Positions 12,658-23,650 of a stretch of DNA of 64,000 nt are shown piece by piece. Both the position numbers and the translations under genes were made by a program. The stretch's first letter is position 1; every line of letters begins with the position of its first letter. Location of the stretch: NCBI GenBank assembly GCA_027946555.1, contig JAPEVC010000037.1, positions 124,001-188,000 of the forward strand. Reading direction: 5' to 3'. The notes beneath the pieces are model-generated. The model did no database searches. It had not been told where the DNA came from and was given only the letters and a program-made list of their open reading frames with translations. This DNA comes from Gnomoniopsis sp. IMI 355080. Taxonomy: Eukaryota > Ascomycota > Sordariomycetes > Diaporthales > Gnomoniaceae.

Positions 12658-15294
12658 CTTGTGCGAATGAGTGATCCCAAGCGGGATCAAAGGACCACGG
12701 AGTCTGCGACCCTGTATGATCTGGCGAGGCAAACCGCCCGGGATGCAGGTGTTGTCGATGAAGGGATGCGATTCGCGTGTCCTTCAAGCTGTATATGCTG
12801 CTCGGGAGCAGCGATAGCAAGGGCTCATGGTGGCACGTCGTCTCTGGATCTCACTCTCTTTCTCTGTCTCTTTTTTAGTAGTATTTGGACGTATTTAAGA
12901 TGCTGAGTGGCTGAAGTGTACCCATCCACAAAAATGATGACCGTGAGACTCGAGGCTCCTTGCGCTGCGGTAGTGGATGAGCTGAAGTTGGTCAGGAGGA
13001 TGTCAGGCAGGCCGACCGTAGATTAAGCTGAGGACGATTGGATTTGGCGGCGACAGCAAGCCCGAGCTGCCAACAAGCAACCGCGTTACGCCAGTCAAAG
13101 TGAAAACGTGACAGGTCGAGATAATGGAGGTAAAGCGCAGCGCCAGAAAAAAAGGATTCGGAAATTTGGCCGAGGACGCAATGACGAAAGCCTTCTCCAA
13201 CCTCGGGACGACCAAAGAAAGGCGCAAATGCCGTGAGCCGCCACTCAATCCGACAACGGGCTGACTTCAACACAATGACTGTTAAAGCCAAAGTCAAGAG
13301 TCGCTGTGCAGTGTCAATGTCGGTCCAGCGTCAATCGGGGGATCGGTCTTAGCGGGAGGGAGAAAGAAAAAAAAGAGGACATGGGAAAGGGAACCTTGGG
13401 CACTAGAGTCGCGATGCTGGGGTGTTCTGAAATCGCGTAAGTGCCGCCGGGGGCGGGCGGGCTACTGCCAAGCGGTATGCGCTTGTCACCCAAACAGGAG
13501 TCCAGGAGTGATTCGATCTGACCAGGCCCTATTCAGGTGTCCCCAGAACCCCAGCCAAGACAACAAGAAAATCCACTTTTAAGCTCCCGCAGGAGCACGA
13601 CACTTGACTGGGACCGGGACCTTTGGCAACGCCGTTGGCTAGCGTGTACCGTAGAACCCAGCAGACGCCGTAGGAAGCAGGAAGTGGCAGTGTTTCCTTA
13701 TATAGCCCCAGCTGTTTCTTATGCATCGCAGCATCATCCTTTTCCACTGACGTCAAAGCCAGATACTATTTACTGTGTAAATAGATACCTAGGTAAGGCA
13801 TTTTCCATCTTCGGGAGGTGCATGGAAGAAATTCCATCGAATCCAAAACCTGATTTATTGCGTCTTGATCGGTTCAACAGCAGTCACATGATGCGTAGAC
13901 GATCTGATTGGAAACATCATACCAGATCCGACGATGCTAGCAAGACTGAATGACTGCCGCAAACAAGCCTTGCAAAGGAGAGGATAAGCACATTTGTGAT
14001 AGTTCACATTGACCATCCGAGGATCATCTCCGCGGCGATGCCATGTTCCACAGCCAATTGTATGCCAGTCAGCTAGCAACGCGCTTATGCAAAATCGGGG
14101 GTTGTATGAGGAACAGCTGCCAATGCATATCGTACGTTTACTATGTATTGTACGCACATAGTACTGCACCCTCTGCCACTCTCCTCCGGTGATGAATATC
14201 CTTTTCCGTCAACATGCCGGGTCTGTGGACCTTGAGCCTGAGTCGCTTCCAAAACAGTGTAGAGGTAGGTCCCACCGCCAGGCCAATGCACATAGAGCCA
14301 CGTAGACTGAAACTCTCACCGCACTCTCAACAAGTCGTCGCGGAAACTGAAGGTGCAGCCGTAAGTCAAAGGAAGTCCGGCTCTGTTATCGTGTGGCCCA
14401 CATACCACAAAGCGTCAAACCGGCCTTCTACGGAAAGAGGCGGATCCAAGCATGACTGACCTCTATGCAAGGTAGATCTCATCATCCCTGCTGCTTGCAT
14501 TGTTCATCTACGACCGTACATACTACTTACGCTAGGTATGTAGTGTTTCTGTTTCTCCTTTTGGCAAGTCCCACCTTCCGCCACAGGCCACAAAAATGTC
14601 TGCGCTGGCCAGTTCTGGCGCAGCCATCGCCAAGACTGCGCGAGACCCGCGCACATGCTAGCCATTCGCATCATTAGATACATAGTATAATAAACATGGA
14701 CCAAACGACAAAACATGCCCGGCATGGAATCGCCGATAATATTAACATACTACAGCACACTGGACAATCTCACTCGCGTCGCATGCCTCCAAAGCGTCCT
14801 CAACACCTGGTCAAGGACGTAGAGTGGATTGCCGTCGTTCATTGGATTGCCGTACTTTGACAGGCGAACCATCTTCTTGGCCTGCAGATGGTTGCATCAG
14901 AGACCCACTGGTCAACGAGCGACTAAGCGGCTGCATACCCGTCCATACCACGCGGACGCGGTTTCACATGGATCATGACCATGAACGGTACGAGACAAAT
15001 CCAGCCTCGTGGAGCCGTCCTGCTAGCGAGACGGGCTCGCAGCTGGGATGGATTTATTAACAGTCTTTCATATATACGACGCGGCCTCCACTTTGGGTCA
15101 GTTTATCCGCATGTAGCTTCTTTATCCTTACCTTGACGCCGCGCAGAAACCCATAGTAGTGGATGGATGTGCCTCCCAAATCGTGTGCTGCACTGCACAA
15201 ACGGACCAGCCCAGAAACGCCAATACATGCGGTGCAAAGAGGTCTTTCCGCCTTGTTCGACGCCCGAGCCTTGTAAAAGAGGAAAAAAAGACAC
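12658..15294. other. Intergenic region between TRK1 and SSL2
   Basis: 2.6 kb with no convincing gene. The left part is the upstream region of the TRK gene and includes a CT-rich stretch near 12850-12885. The right part flanks the 3' end of SSL2. TACATAGTA-type 9-mers occur at 14139 and 14679. Short frames show neither domains nor plausible splice extensions. Confidence 0.55.
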
Positions 15295-17811
15295 TCAATC
15301 CTCCTCTGCGACCAATTTCTTTCTTCGGTCTTTCTCGCGGCCGAGCTTCTTGAAGAACTCATTCTTAGGTGCTCTTTTCTTCTGGCCTCTCACCGATTTA
15401 TTCATCTCGACGTACGCCATATCTTGACCGCCGCTCAAGTCCGCCAGCAGATGGGCACCACGACGCACCATCGTCTTCGCCTTGGGCTTAGGTTTCCTCT
15501 TAGCCTCGTTGAACAGGTTCCCGTCCATGGAGAGTGCCGCGCTTTCACGCTCGTATTCGGCCGCACTCTTGTTTTTCTCCATGTCGTCCAATAGACCTAG
15601 CAACAGCTCGCGGCGCTCCTGCGCCGTCGCGAAACACAGGTTCGGTGTGTTTTCAATATTGTGAAGCGTTGTGATCACCTTGAAGGCATAGCCCTGGTCG
15701 ACCAGAAATGCCTGCCGCTTCGACGAGAAGAGCATTTCCTGTGTGTCCTTGGATACAAGCGAGTAGAAGAAAGCATTGAAACCTTCATCATTTCGACGTT
15801 TGGCCCTCAAGATGCGGCCTAGACGCTGTGCTTCTTGACGCCGTGACCCATACTGCGCGGAGATCTGAATCAAACAGGTAGCTTCCGGCAAATCCAACGA
15901 GGTATCACCGATTTTGGAGAGGAAAATGGTGTTGCAAGTATCTGAATCGCGAAAACGCTGAAGGATCTCTTGTCGCTCTGCATTGCTCGTGCCGCCGTAC
16001 AGATAAGGCTTCATGAGTTTGCGAGCATAGAACTCGAGCGCATATACGTCATCGGAGAAGACGATAATCTTGTCGCCACGGGTCTCATGATAGGTGATGA
16101 GATATTGGCATGCTTGGATCTTCATCGGATTCATGACATAGAGGAGTGACTTCGACCGAACCTTCATCTTCAAGTACTCGTCATAAAACTCGGTTGGCAT
16201 AGAACACCAGACCTCTGCGCACTGAACTCGCGCGATGTGCCCCTGCTGGGACAATTCCATCCAATTGGCTTCGTACAGCTTGGGTCCAATGAGGAAATTC
16301 AGATCCTCGATCTTGTCATCCTCTCGGAGCAGTGTAGCAGTGAGACCAAGCTTCGAGTGAGCCTTGATGCCACCAATGACCTTACGGAACATGTTTGCGG
16401 GAACAACATGCACCTCATCTAGCAGCATAAGGCCCCACTCACGATTTCTAAGGAAATCCATCATCTTTTGCGATTCGTGCGATCGCTTTTGGGTTGCTGT
16501 GACCATGGAGTAGGTTGTAACAATGACACCAGTATTGCCACTGAATGTTTCCTTATGGTCTGACGAAAAGATAGCTACATCATCTGGGTTAATATTGGAC
16601 CATTTGATGAATTCATTCCGCCACTGGATAACGGACATGTTACTCGTGGCTAACACGATAACACCCTTTTTGATTGTGCACGCCGCTGTAATGCCGACCA
16701 GAGTCTTGCCTGCGCCACAAGGCAGCACGATGATACCACTCTTTGCGCGGCCGTTGCCAAACATTTTGCTGAGACTCTTCTCCTGATACGGCCGAATTTG
16801 TGTCGAGGGCTGCAAATCGATCTCCAGATTGGCATTGAGATTGTCGTTGCGAAAGTCGTACTCCTCGAGCGCCGGATATTCTAATTCCAAGCATCGCTTG
16901 GTAACTTTCTCGACCGCATCGTCTCGAATCTGAAAAGCGTGGACGACGTCTTGATCATCATCGTCGTCGTCGTCATTGAGAGCGTCGTAGACCTCTTTTG
17001 CCGTCGGGTTTGCAGATTCTTTTTCCAGGTTCTTATTGAGCCCCTCGGCCTCCCGAATGCCAGCAGCTTCTTTGGAGCCTGCAATTGCTAGGCCGGACAT
17101 TTTCGGCGCACTTGTTGTTATTTGCTCAGCTCCGTGCACTCGGCACTCTGAAATGACCACATCCTTCAACAGCATCTGAAGGACTTCAGCGTCCGTAGTC
17201 TCCACCAAGTATTTATTGTTCCGCAGGACCAGCTTGACTTTTCCGTAACTCCTACCACAGGCAGAAATGAAGCCCTTGACGTTGGACGGCACAGGAGTCT
17301 TGGAGAAGAGCTCCAGAGTGGAAATAATATCTTTCGGGTTCAGACCGACGGACACAGCGGCGTACAAACTGTGGGTCGTGAGCTTGTATTCATGGAGAAA
17401 CTGGGGTCGCGATACGGGCTCGGCGACTGTGATGAGAAAGTCTTGTGCCTGGTGAGCAAGCGGATGGTAACTCTCGAGAACAATGACAAAGTTTCCCTGT
17501 ATCCACAGTGGTCGATTGTGATGGTCGTGTTTGGGCTTGAGGCCCGTGAAGTCGCGACCTGAGCTGAAGTGCCTAGAGGCCATGTCGTTGAGAGCGGGCA
17601 TTATGTTGTACTGATATTGGTCGGAGCCAGTATTGAATTTTACCAGACTCTTCTGTAGCGCGGGATCCACCTCGATTTCGACTTCGCTATCACTAGAATC
17701 GCTGGCATTCAGACTCCGAGGTGTTCCAGGGCCTGGAGTCGAGCCCTTTGAGGCTCTGCCAATCTTGGTGGGACCTTTAGGGACGGCATCTGCCTTACGC
17801 TTTGGCGGCAT
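15295..17811 (-). CDS. SSL2: TFIIH 3'-5' DNA helicase/translocase subunit XPB
   Basis: ATP-dependent translocase of TFIIH, used in RNA polymerase II promoter opening and nucleotide-excision repair in the nucleus. Intronless, 838 aa, close to yeast Ssl2 (843). The order is a serine/acidic N-terminal region; the XPB damage-recognition-like domain (SDQYQYNIMPALNDMASRHFSSGRDF); an acidic run of seven aspartates; Walker A GAGKT near residue 368; the DEVH box (LLDEVHVVPA) near residue 464; the C-terminal helicase lobe with IVFSDDVYALEFYARKL; SKIGDTSLDLPEA; and motif VI SRRQEAQRLGRILRAKRR. A basic C-terminal tail follows. All helicase motifs are intact, and the gene is divergent from the CHY zinc-finger gene. 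Confidence 0.96.
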   Translation of the reverse strand: MPPKRKADAVPKGPTKIGRASKGSTPGPGTPRSLNASDSSDSEVEIEVDPALQKSLVKFNTGSDQYQYNIMPALNDMASRHFSSGRDFTGLKPKHDHHNRPLWIQGNFVIVLESYHPLAHQAQDFLITVAEPVSRPQFLHEYKLTTHSLYAAVSVGLNPKDIISTLELFSKTPVPSNVKGFISACGRSYGKVKLVLRNNKYLVETTDAEVLQMLLKDVVISECRVHGAEQITTSAPKMSGLAIAGSKEAAGIREAEGLNKNLEKESANPTAKEVYDALNDDDDDDDQDVVHAFQIRDDAVEKVTKRCLELEYPALEEYDFRNDNLNANLEIDLQPSTQIRPYQEKSLSKMFGNGRAKSGIIVLPCGAGKTLVGITAACTIKKGVIVLATSNMSVIQWRNEFIKWSNINPDDVAIFSSDHKETFSGNTGVIVTTYSMVTATQKRSHESQKMMDFLRNREWGLMLLDEVHVVPANMFRKVIGGIKAHSKLGLTATLLREDDKIEDLNFLIGPKLYEANWMELSQQGHIARVQCAEVWCSMPTEFYDEYLKMKVRSKSLLYVMNPMKIQACQYLITYHETRGDKIIVFSDDVYALEFYARKLMKPYLYGGTSNAERQEILQRFRDSDTCNTIFLSKIGDTSLDLPEATCLIQISAQYGSRRQEAQRLGRILRAKRRNDEGFNAFFYSLVSKDTQEMLFSSKRQAFLVDQGYAFKVITTLHNIENTPNLCFATAQERRELLLGLLDDMEKNKSAAEYERESAALSMDGNLFNEAKRKPKPKAKTMVRRGAHLLADLSGGQDMAYVEMNKSVRGQKKRAPKNEFFKKLGREKDRRKKLVAEED

Positions 17812-18216
17812 GGCTGTTAGGATAGGTCAAAAAGGTAGCTCTATATCCGTACTTCAACCTTCAACCCGAGAAGAGCAGGGACAGAAATATGCCAGGTAGG
17901 TCGGGTGAATGGCGCCGCCAAATCCAGGTTTGGCAAAGATATGGGAGAGTTGATGGTAAACAGGTCGACGATGACGGTCGCCCTCCAGGTTGCGGCAGGC
18001 GCTGTGGCTTGGCCGGCCTATCGATAAGATTAATTGCGCCACCTCGGGCGCTAACTTTGTACGGAATGGAGACAAGGAGGGATTGGGGCACTACTGGGAC
18101 GTGTCCGACGCGACCGCCGCCTTGGAAATTGAGTGCTTGAAAAGGGACTCATAGAACGATATCGTCGGCTCACTGAAACTCAAGATCCACGCAATCTTTC
18201 ACTCGCCTTCGCAAAG
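17812..18216. promoter_or_regulatory. Divergent promoter region, SSL2 / CHY zinc-finger gene
   Basis: About 405 bp between two start codons. It must hold both promoters and 5' leaders. No TATA box was recognised on either strand. Confidence 0.5.
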
Positions 18217-18728
18217 ATGTGGTGAGTACGCAAGCCTTCAATTGTTCCAAATGCGACTGACGACGAGCCTTTGCAGCAAACATATTCTCAACACCCAGGT
18301 GTCGATTCGGGCACCCTGCTGTACGTCACCGGCTACTCATGTCGACAATGATCTTCTACCTAAGTGTCTAGCTCAACAATAGAGGACTGATCTCTCACTT
18401 CGTCATAGGCAAGAAATGGTTTGACTGCAGTGAATGCCACACAGAGCAGCAGACCCACTCTCTCTTACAGAGCTTGGAAATGGTCTTCGCTTGCAAGAAG
18501 TGCAAGAAGTGCTTCCGCAAAAACGTCGAGGATTGGGACGAATCTGACGAGTACTGCCCGTTTTGCGACAACCACTTCGTTCTCGAGGCCAAGACGCCCA
18601 CACCAGCACTCAAGGTAGAGGGCGAGGATGCAAGAAAAGACGCCAGGATGTTGAGGGACGATCGAATCAAAGGTGTTGAATACAAGACCATATTCGACCC
18701 GGACAACGATGCGGACAAGCTGGGTTAG
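18217..18728 (+). CDS. Small CHY-type zinc-finger protein
   Basis: Three exons (18217-18221, 18277-18320, 18409-18728) give 122 aa. The first exon contributes only ATGTG; splicing yields MCKHILNTQVSIRAPC-C-KKWFDCSECHTEQ. Cys/His pairs typical of the CHY zinc finger follow: CKH near the N-terminus, PCCKKWFDC, CSECH, then CKKCKKC and CPFCDNHF. The C-terminus (ARMLRDDRIKGVEYKTIFD) is charged. Known CHY proteins include the yeast Hot13 mitochondrial zinc-binding factor and larger ubiquitin ligases. This short single-domain form lacks a RING, so a zinc-binding role is all that can be inferred. The splice pattern is supported by conservation of the cysteine spacing. Confidence 0.9.
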
Positions 18729-18930
18729 TGAAACTGTCGCGGAGGAGGCAATTCAAAATCAGGGAGTCACGAGATACCATAGAGGAATTTTGCAAGCATT
18801 GGCGTTAAGGTAATGCCATTACAAGGCGACTCAAAATGCGCCGGGTCATGAAATCATACTGTACACGGTCCCGTCTATCATGCAAACGCCTGGGCCGACT
18901 TTCTTACCATGCAGCGAGCACACCGCCGCT

Positions 18931-19978
18931 CTACTGGTCACCAGCTGACTCTGTGGTCCTGGTTGGAATTGAGCCGGCGCCAGTCGCTCGGCCACCCTTC
19001 TTCTTCGCAGCCTCCTCTTGCTTCTCCTGCTCGATACTCTTGACGTGGTTCTCAATGTCCTCCACAGGAAGCATCTCGATCGTCTTGCCTGGTGCCATGA
19101 TAGCGATCTCGATATTTTTGGCACCCGTTTGCACAACCTCCAGCAGCGACTTGATGGCCAAACGTATCGTCTGCTCGCGATCCATGTCTTCCTTGTAGTT
19201 GCGCTCTAGGAACTCACGCACCGTTTTGCTCGACCGTCCGATGGCATTTGCCTTCCTAATCTGCTGTTAGCGAGGGATCCGTGCTCTCCATGTATTTGGT
19301 TTATGCCACGAACCATGCCGAGAAGATACCAGAGGGCTCAGTCTGGTACAGCCGCGGCACCTGGCTGCCTTTGTCGAATCCAACGATCAGAGTGCTGATG
19401 CCGAACGGCCGAACACCACCCCGCTGGGTGTACCGTTGCTGCACACCGGCCACATGCTTTGTGATGTATTCGATTGTGACGGGATCCTCCAGGTTCAAGC
19501 GGTGTGATTGTGCTTCCAACCTTGCCTTGTCAACGAGGATTCTGGCGTCGGCGTTGAGGCCGGCGAATGCGAGGCAAACGTGGGTGTCGATGAGACCGAT
19601 CTTGGAGGGGGTGATTCTGGTGTCTTGCAGCTTCATCGCCGAGCGCTTCTCGCATCCGAGGACGACGATGTCCTTGCCCTTGACTCCCACAGCGCATGTT
19701 CCTGATGTAGCATTGTCAGCCTCGCCGCAATATCGACCTCCAGCACGTGCAAACAAGACAGCGCACCTCTCTTGACAGCTTCACCTGCGTATTCTACCTG
19801 AAAGACGTGTCCATCGGGACTGACGTGTATAAGTAAGCGAAAGGAGATGAATGCAGTCGAGCATGGAGAACGAACCTAAAGACTAGATGGTAGGTCGGGT
19901 TAGCAAAGTGGATTACAAGCGATTGCAGCTGGCGGAGGCGAGCTTACCTGATAGAGCGCGGTCGTATCCTGAAGCCAT
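18931..19978 (-). CDS. PRE6: 20S proteasome subunit alpha4 (alpha type-4 in yeast numbering)
   Basis: Outer-ring subunit of the 20S proteasome core. Five exons on the minus strand (19978-19948, 19882-19876, 19819-19767, 19701-19314, 19255-18931) give 267 aa. The product reads MASGYDRALSVFSPDGHVF, then QVEYAGEAVKRGTCAVGVKG, with LQDTRITPSKIGLIDTH, AGVQQRYTQRGGVRPFG and EFLERNYKEDM following, as in Pre6/PSMA7. The basic KKK segment near the C-terminus also matches alpha4. Exon 2 is only 7 nt (TCTTTAG), and it is needed to encode the invariant VFS before PDG. Introns 2 and 4 use GTTCGT donors and intron 3 GTGCGC, all weak against the usual GTRWGT. The gene is divergent from the D-2-hydroxyglutarate dehydrogenase gene. 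Confidence 0.93.
19876..19882 (-). other. PRE6: 7-nt coding microexon of PRE6
   Basis: The minus-strand heptamer TCTTTAG lies between an ATCTAG acceptor and a GTTCGT donor. It joins the phase-1 end of exon 1 (CTA TCA G) to exon 3 (T CCC GAT GGA), giving L-S-V-F-S-P-D-G. Without it the frame is lost. Confidence 0.88.
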
Positions 19979-20403
19979 CTTGCTTGTATTCTCAACTTTG
20001 GTTCGGGAAGTCGGATCGGGTAGCTCAGTGTGAGTCGAACAAGGAGAGAGACGGTGGACGTGGCGGGTTTTGAAGATGGAGGTCGTGTTGATGGTGTTTG
20101 GGAAGCTCTTGCGTTTCTTAGCCAGGCAGGCAGCTTGTGACGAAAGCCCAAAGAGCTGCCCTGTCCAAATTGCAGGGATTCACCCGTGACAACAACGCGC
20201 ATGTCCTTACTTGCACGGTCCAGGGGAAAGCCTCCGCGATCCGGATTCTTTTCGCCTGCCGCCCTCTCGGGCCGACAACGTCTTCCATCTGCACTCTGTA
20301 GCGATACCCAGCTTCGCAGTATATCAATCCGATTTGCCTCTCATCGCCGAGTTTCTGTTCGATTTTTTGGGGTTTTTTTTTCAAGCAATAGAAAGAAGCA
20401 TAA
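19979..20403. promoter_or_regulatory. Divergent promoter region, PRE6 / D2HGDH
   Basis: 425 bp shared by the proteasome subunit and dehydrogenase genes. A short poly-T tract lies at about 20369-20384, just upstream of the dehydrogenase start. No proteasome-associated GGTGGCAAA element was spotted. Confidence 0.45.
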
Positions 20404-22111
20404 ATGGCGTCTCGGTCTAGAATCACACGCGCTTTGACAAGGGCAGAAAGGGTCAGTTTCTCAGCCTTGGCCACACGTCCCCCGTCGCTCTCACTTTCTG
20501 CGCGGAGTTTTTCAACGTCGACAACAAGACACTTCAGATCATCAACAACCTCTTTTGTCAAGTACACCACAGACTCGTACCCTGAGATCCAAAGGGACGC
20601 GAGGTTTTCTCAAGTCACCGAGGAGCATGTCAGGCACTTTAAGGAGCTGCTGGGTAATGATGCTGCCGTGCTCGACGCCGTCACGAATGAGGCGGCAGCC
20701 GACGATATGGAACCTTTCAATTGCGATTGGATGAGAAAATACCGAGGCCACTGTCGGCTGGTTTTGAAGCCCGGGTCAACGGAGGAAGTCAGCAAAGTCC
20801 TGAAATACTGCAATGATAATATGCTGGCCGTAGTTCCACAGGGTGGCAACACCGGTCTGGTAGGAGGATCAGTCCCCGTATTTGACGAGATTGTCATCAA
20901 TATGAGCCGCATGAGCAAAGTGCGATCCTTCGACGACGTCAGCGGTGTGCTTACGGCCGACGCCGGTGCCGTTCTTGAGATCGTCGACAACTACTTGGCC
21001 GAGAAGGGTTATATTTTCCCCCTAGATCTCGCCGCCAAAGGATCATGCCATATCGGAGGCAATGTCGCAACCAATGCTGGAGGCTTGAGGCTTCTGCGCT
21101 ATGGCAGTTTGCACGGCAGTGTGTTGGGTGTCGAAGCCGTGTTGCCGGACGGCACTATCGTGGATGACCTCTTCAAGTTGAGGAAGAACAACACTGGGTA
21201 CGACATCAAGCAGCTTTTTATCGGTGCTGAAGGAACCATTGGAATCATCACCGGCATCTCGATACACTGTCCACAGAGGTCCAAGGCAGTCAATGTCGCT
21301 TTCTTTGGCCTGGAGTCGTACGAGAAGGTTCAAGTAGCCTTTCGCGAGGCAAAGGGACAGCTGTCCGAGATCCTGTCGGCATTCGAGCTCATGGACAACG
21401 AAAGTCAAGTCCTTGTCAAGAAGGTGACTAAGAACAACTTCCCACTGGAGAACGAGTACCCGTTCTACTGCCTTATCGAGACCAGTGGGTCAAATTCTGA
21501 GCATGACAGCGCGAAACTCGAGGCGTTCTTGGAACACGTTATGGAAAAGGAGGTTGTTTCAGATGGTGTGGTCGCGCAAGACGAGACGCAGACCAAATCT
21601 CTCTGGGGTTGGCGTGAGGGAATCTCTGAGGCGTCCGCTGCATTTGGAGGAGTGTACAAGTACGACGTGTCAATACCCTTGAAATCTCTCTACCGTCTGG
21701 TCGAGGATGTCAAGGCCAAGATACAAGCTGCTGGGCTAATCGGTGAGACGGACGAGTATCCTGTTGTTGACGTTGTGGGTTATGGTCATATGGGTGACTC
21801 TAACCTGCACCTCAACGTCTGCATGCGACGGTACGATAAGCAGGTTGAGAAGATTCTCGAGCCTTATGTCTTTGAATGGATCAAAGATCACGAAGGCAGT
21901 ATCAGTGCGGAGCATGGCTTGGGCTTGGCCAAGAAAAAGTTCATCGGTTACAGCCGCAGCGACAACATGATTGGCCTCATGAAGCAGATCAAGAACCTCT
22001 ACGACCCAGTAAGTGAATCATCCTCTAAGTTACTATGCAAGACAAACTCGAGCTTCCTACTGACCAGTAACCCAACAGAATGGCATTATGAACCCATACA
22101 AGTACATATGA
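20404..22111 (+). CDS. DLD2: Mitochondrial D-2-hydroxyglutarate dehydrogenase (Dld2-like flavoprotein)
   Basis: FAD-dependent oxidoreductase that would oxidise D-2-hydroxyglutarate, possibly also D-lactate, in mitochondria. Two exons (20404-22008, 22079-22111) give 545 aa; the last exon encodes only ten residues, NGIMNPYKYI. The first 50 residues are rich in Arg and Ser with no acidic run (a presequence). The PCMH FAD-binding segment follows: VVPQGGNTGLVGGSVPVFDE and GGNVATNAGGLRLLRYG. The C-terminal half has the metal-binding GYGHMGDSNLHLNV and EHGLGLAKK motifs. The ending GIMNPYKYI matches the GILNPYKYI-type ending of Dld2/Dld3, which favours this assignment over Dld1. Confidence 0.93.
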
Positions 22112-23650
22112 AACCCTGTTAAGGTTTTACACACCTCAAAACAGATCGTCAATACAAAGATTCTTACATCCCGTATCTGCATTTCGTAGAGGCTGATGTT
22201 CTCCTGCAGCGTAACGTGCCGCACACAGCATCTGACCATTGATAGGCAGAATTTGCTTGGAAGCGGCCTAACAAGTTTGATCTGATTCCTGGTGCTGATC
22301 TTCTAATGAGCAATCACTACTTTCGGCGCACGAAGCTCAGATAAAGAAAAATTTCCCCTCCGTCCCCACCGTACAGTCGTCTTACATTGGTGCTACCTAC
22401 GAAAGCCTCCGGACATCCAAACTTAGGGACGCAGGGACGAGTTTGAGAACCCAACTTGGTCAGGAAGGTGGAGGATTTCGAGATTTCAACGCTGTTGGCG
22501 AGTCCAGCCTCCACATGCATGCATACAGTTCTTTGGTAGACACCTTACCGGAATATGCGGTCTAGTCCAAAAGACAGCGCCCCGATGGTGAGCAGATGTA
22601 ACCCTATTCTTCCTGGCGACACAGCGAGTCGAATTTGTCAGACCATAGAATAGTTATCCACGCAGCCCTACGAGCGACCCAGTACCTTGGACTGCATAGA
22701 GCTTACGAGGTACATTCGCAAGTTGAACATGGAGGGCACGTTGGACTTACAATAGGTTCGCGTCGGTGGGTACGTAGGAGTTGCGGGCCCCTCCACTTTG
22801 CTCGAGTAGTGTCAGAGCTAAACTCCATTCTACTAGGTACCGCCATTTATATTTGCAGAAGGCGTACCGCTAGGCACACAAAGCAAGTCTTGTCACTTAG
22901 TTCGAACGCCTCTGCTGGTTCAAGCAACGAGAGTAGGCAACCAGAGTATGTACCCTGACACTCATCGGAGACTCAGGGATCCTGATCCCAGTCTTCCGGA
23001 CTCGGTATTGAAAGAATCATCCAGGTCATCACTCCCGTCAACCATCCCAGATACTGGCTTTTTCTACCAGTCAGCTGGACGTGCATGCGGCTATCCCAAC
23101 TGCCTCTCAGCAATCTTGATGGTTCAGCTCCCGCCCTAGGTGTCAAGCTTGCTCAGCGGCAAGGTCCCGAGTGCACCCTCGTCACTTCGTTCCACTTCCA
23201 TTGCCGCGATGGGCTTGCCTGCCGGTCGGAGCTGTGAGAGTACAACATCACTGTAGTTCTTCCCGTTCTTTTCGTACCATCCTGCCTACCAGGCACCGGT
23301 GACATCGTAGCGAATTGGCTTGAAGTCCGCGCCTGCCCATAAGCTACTACACTCCAGTCACTATGCATGTCGACACCGGGTCATGGATACTCTATACCCG
23401 GTGAGAGGATCACGGCATCTTGGGACACGCCATGGTAGGTGCTATGGTCCTGATCGGCCCCCAATTCACATCGCTTCCAATGCTCAGTCTTTCATTTATA
23501 TCGCTCTGGACTTTCCTCTCTTCGTCATCGTCCATCGAGCATAGTCAGACCTGTTGGTCGAACGTTGTCCTTTTTACTCATTGTCTCGGATTCTCATCAT
23601 ATTGTTCAAAACGCCTCCCATTGGTCGTTTCAAAACTCCACCAGAACAGT
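22112..23650. other. Intergenic region, no gene recognised
   Basis: 1.5 kb between the D2HGDH and Zn2Cys6 genes. Several short frames overlap on both strands, none with a recognisable domain. The right end is presumably the promoter of the regulator gene. Confidence 0.5.
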
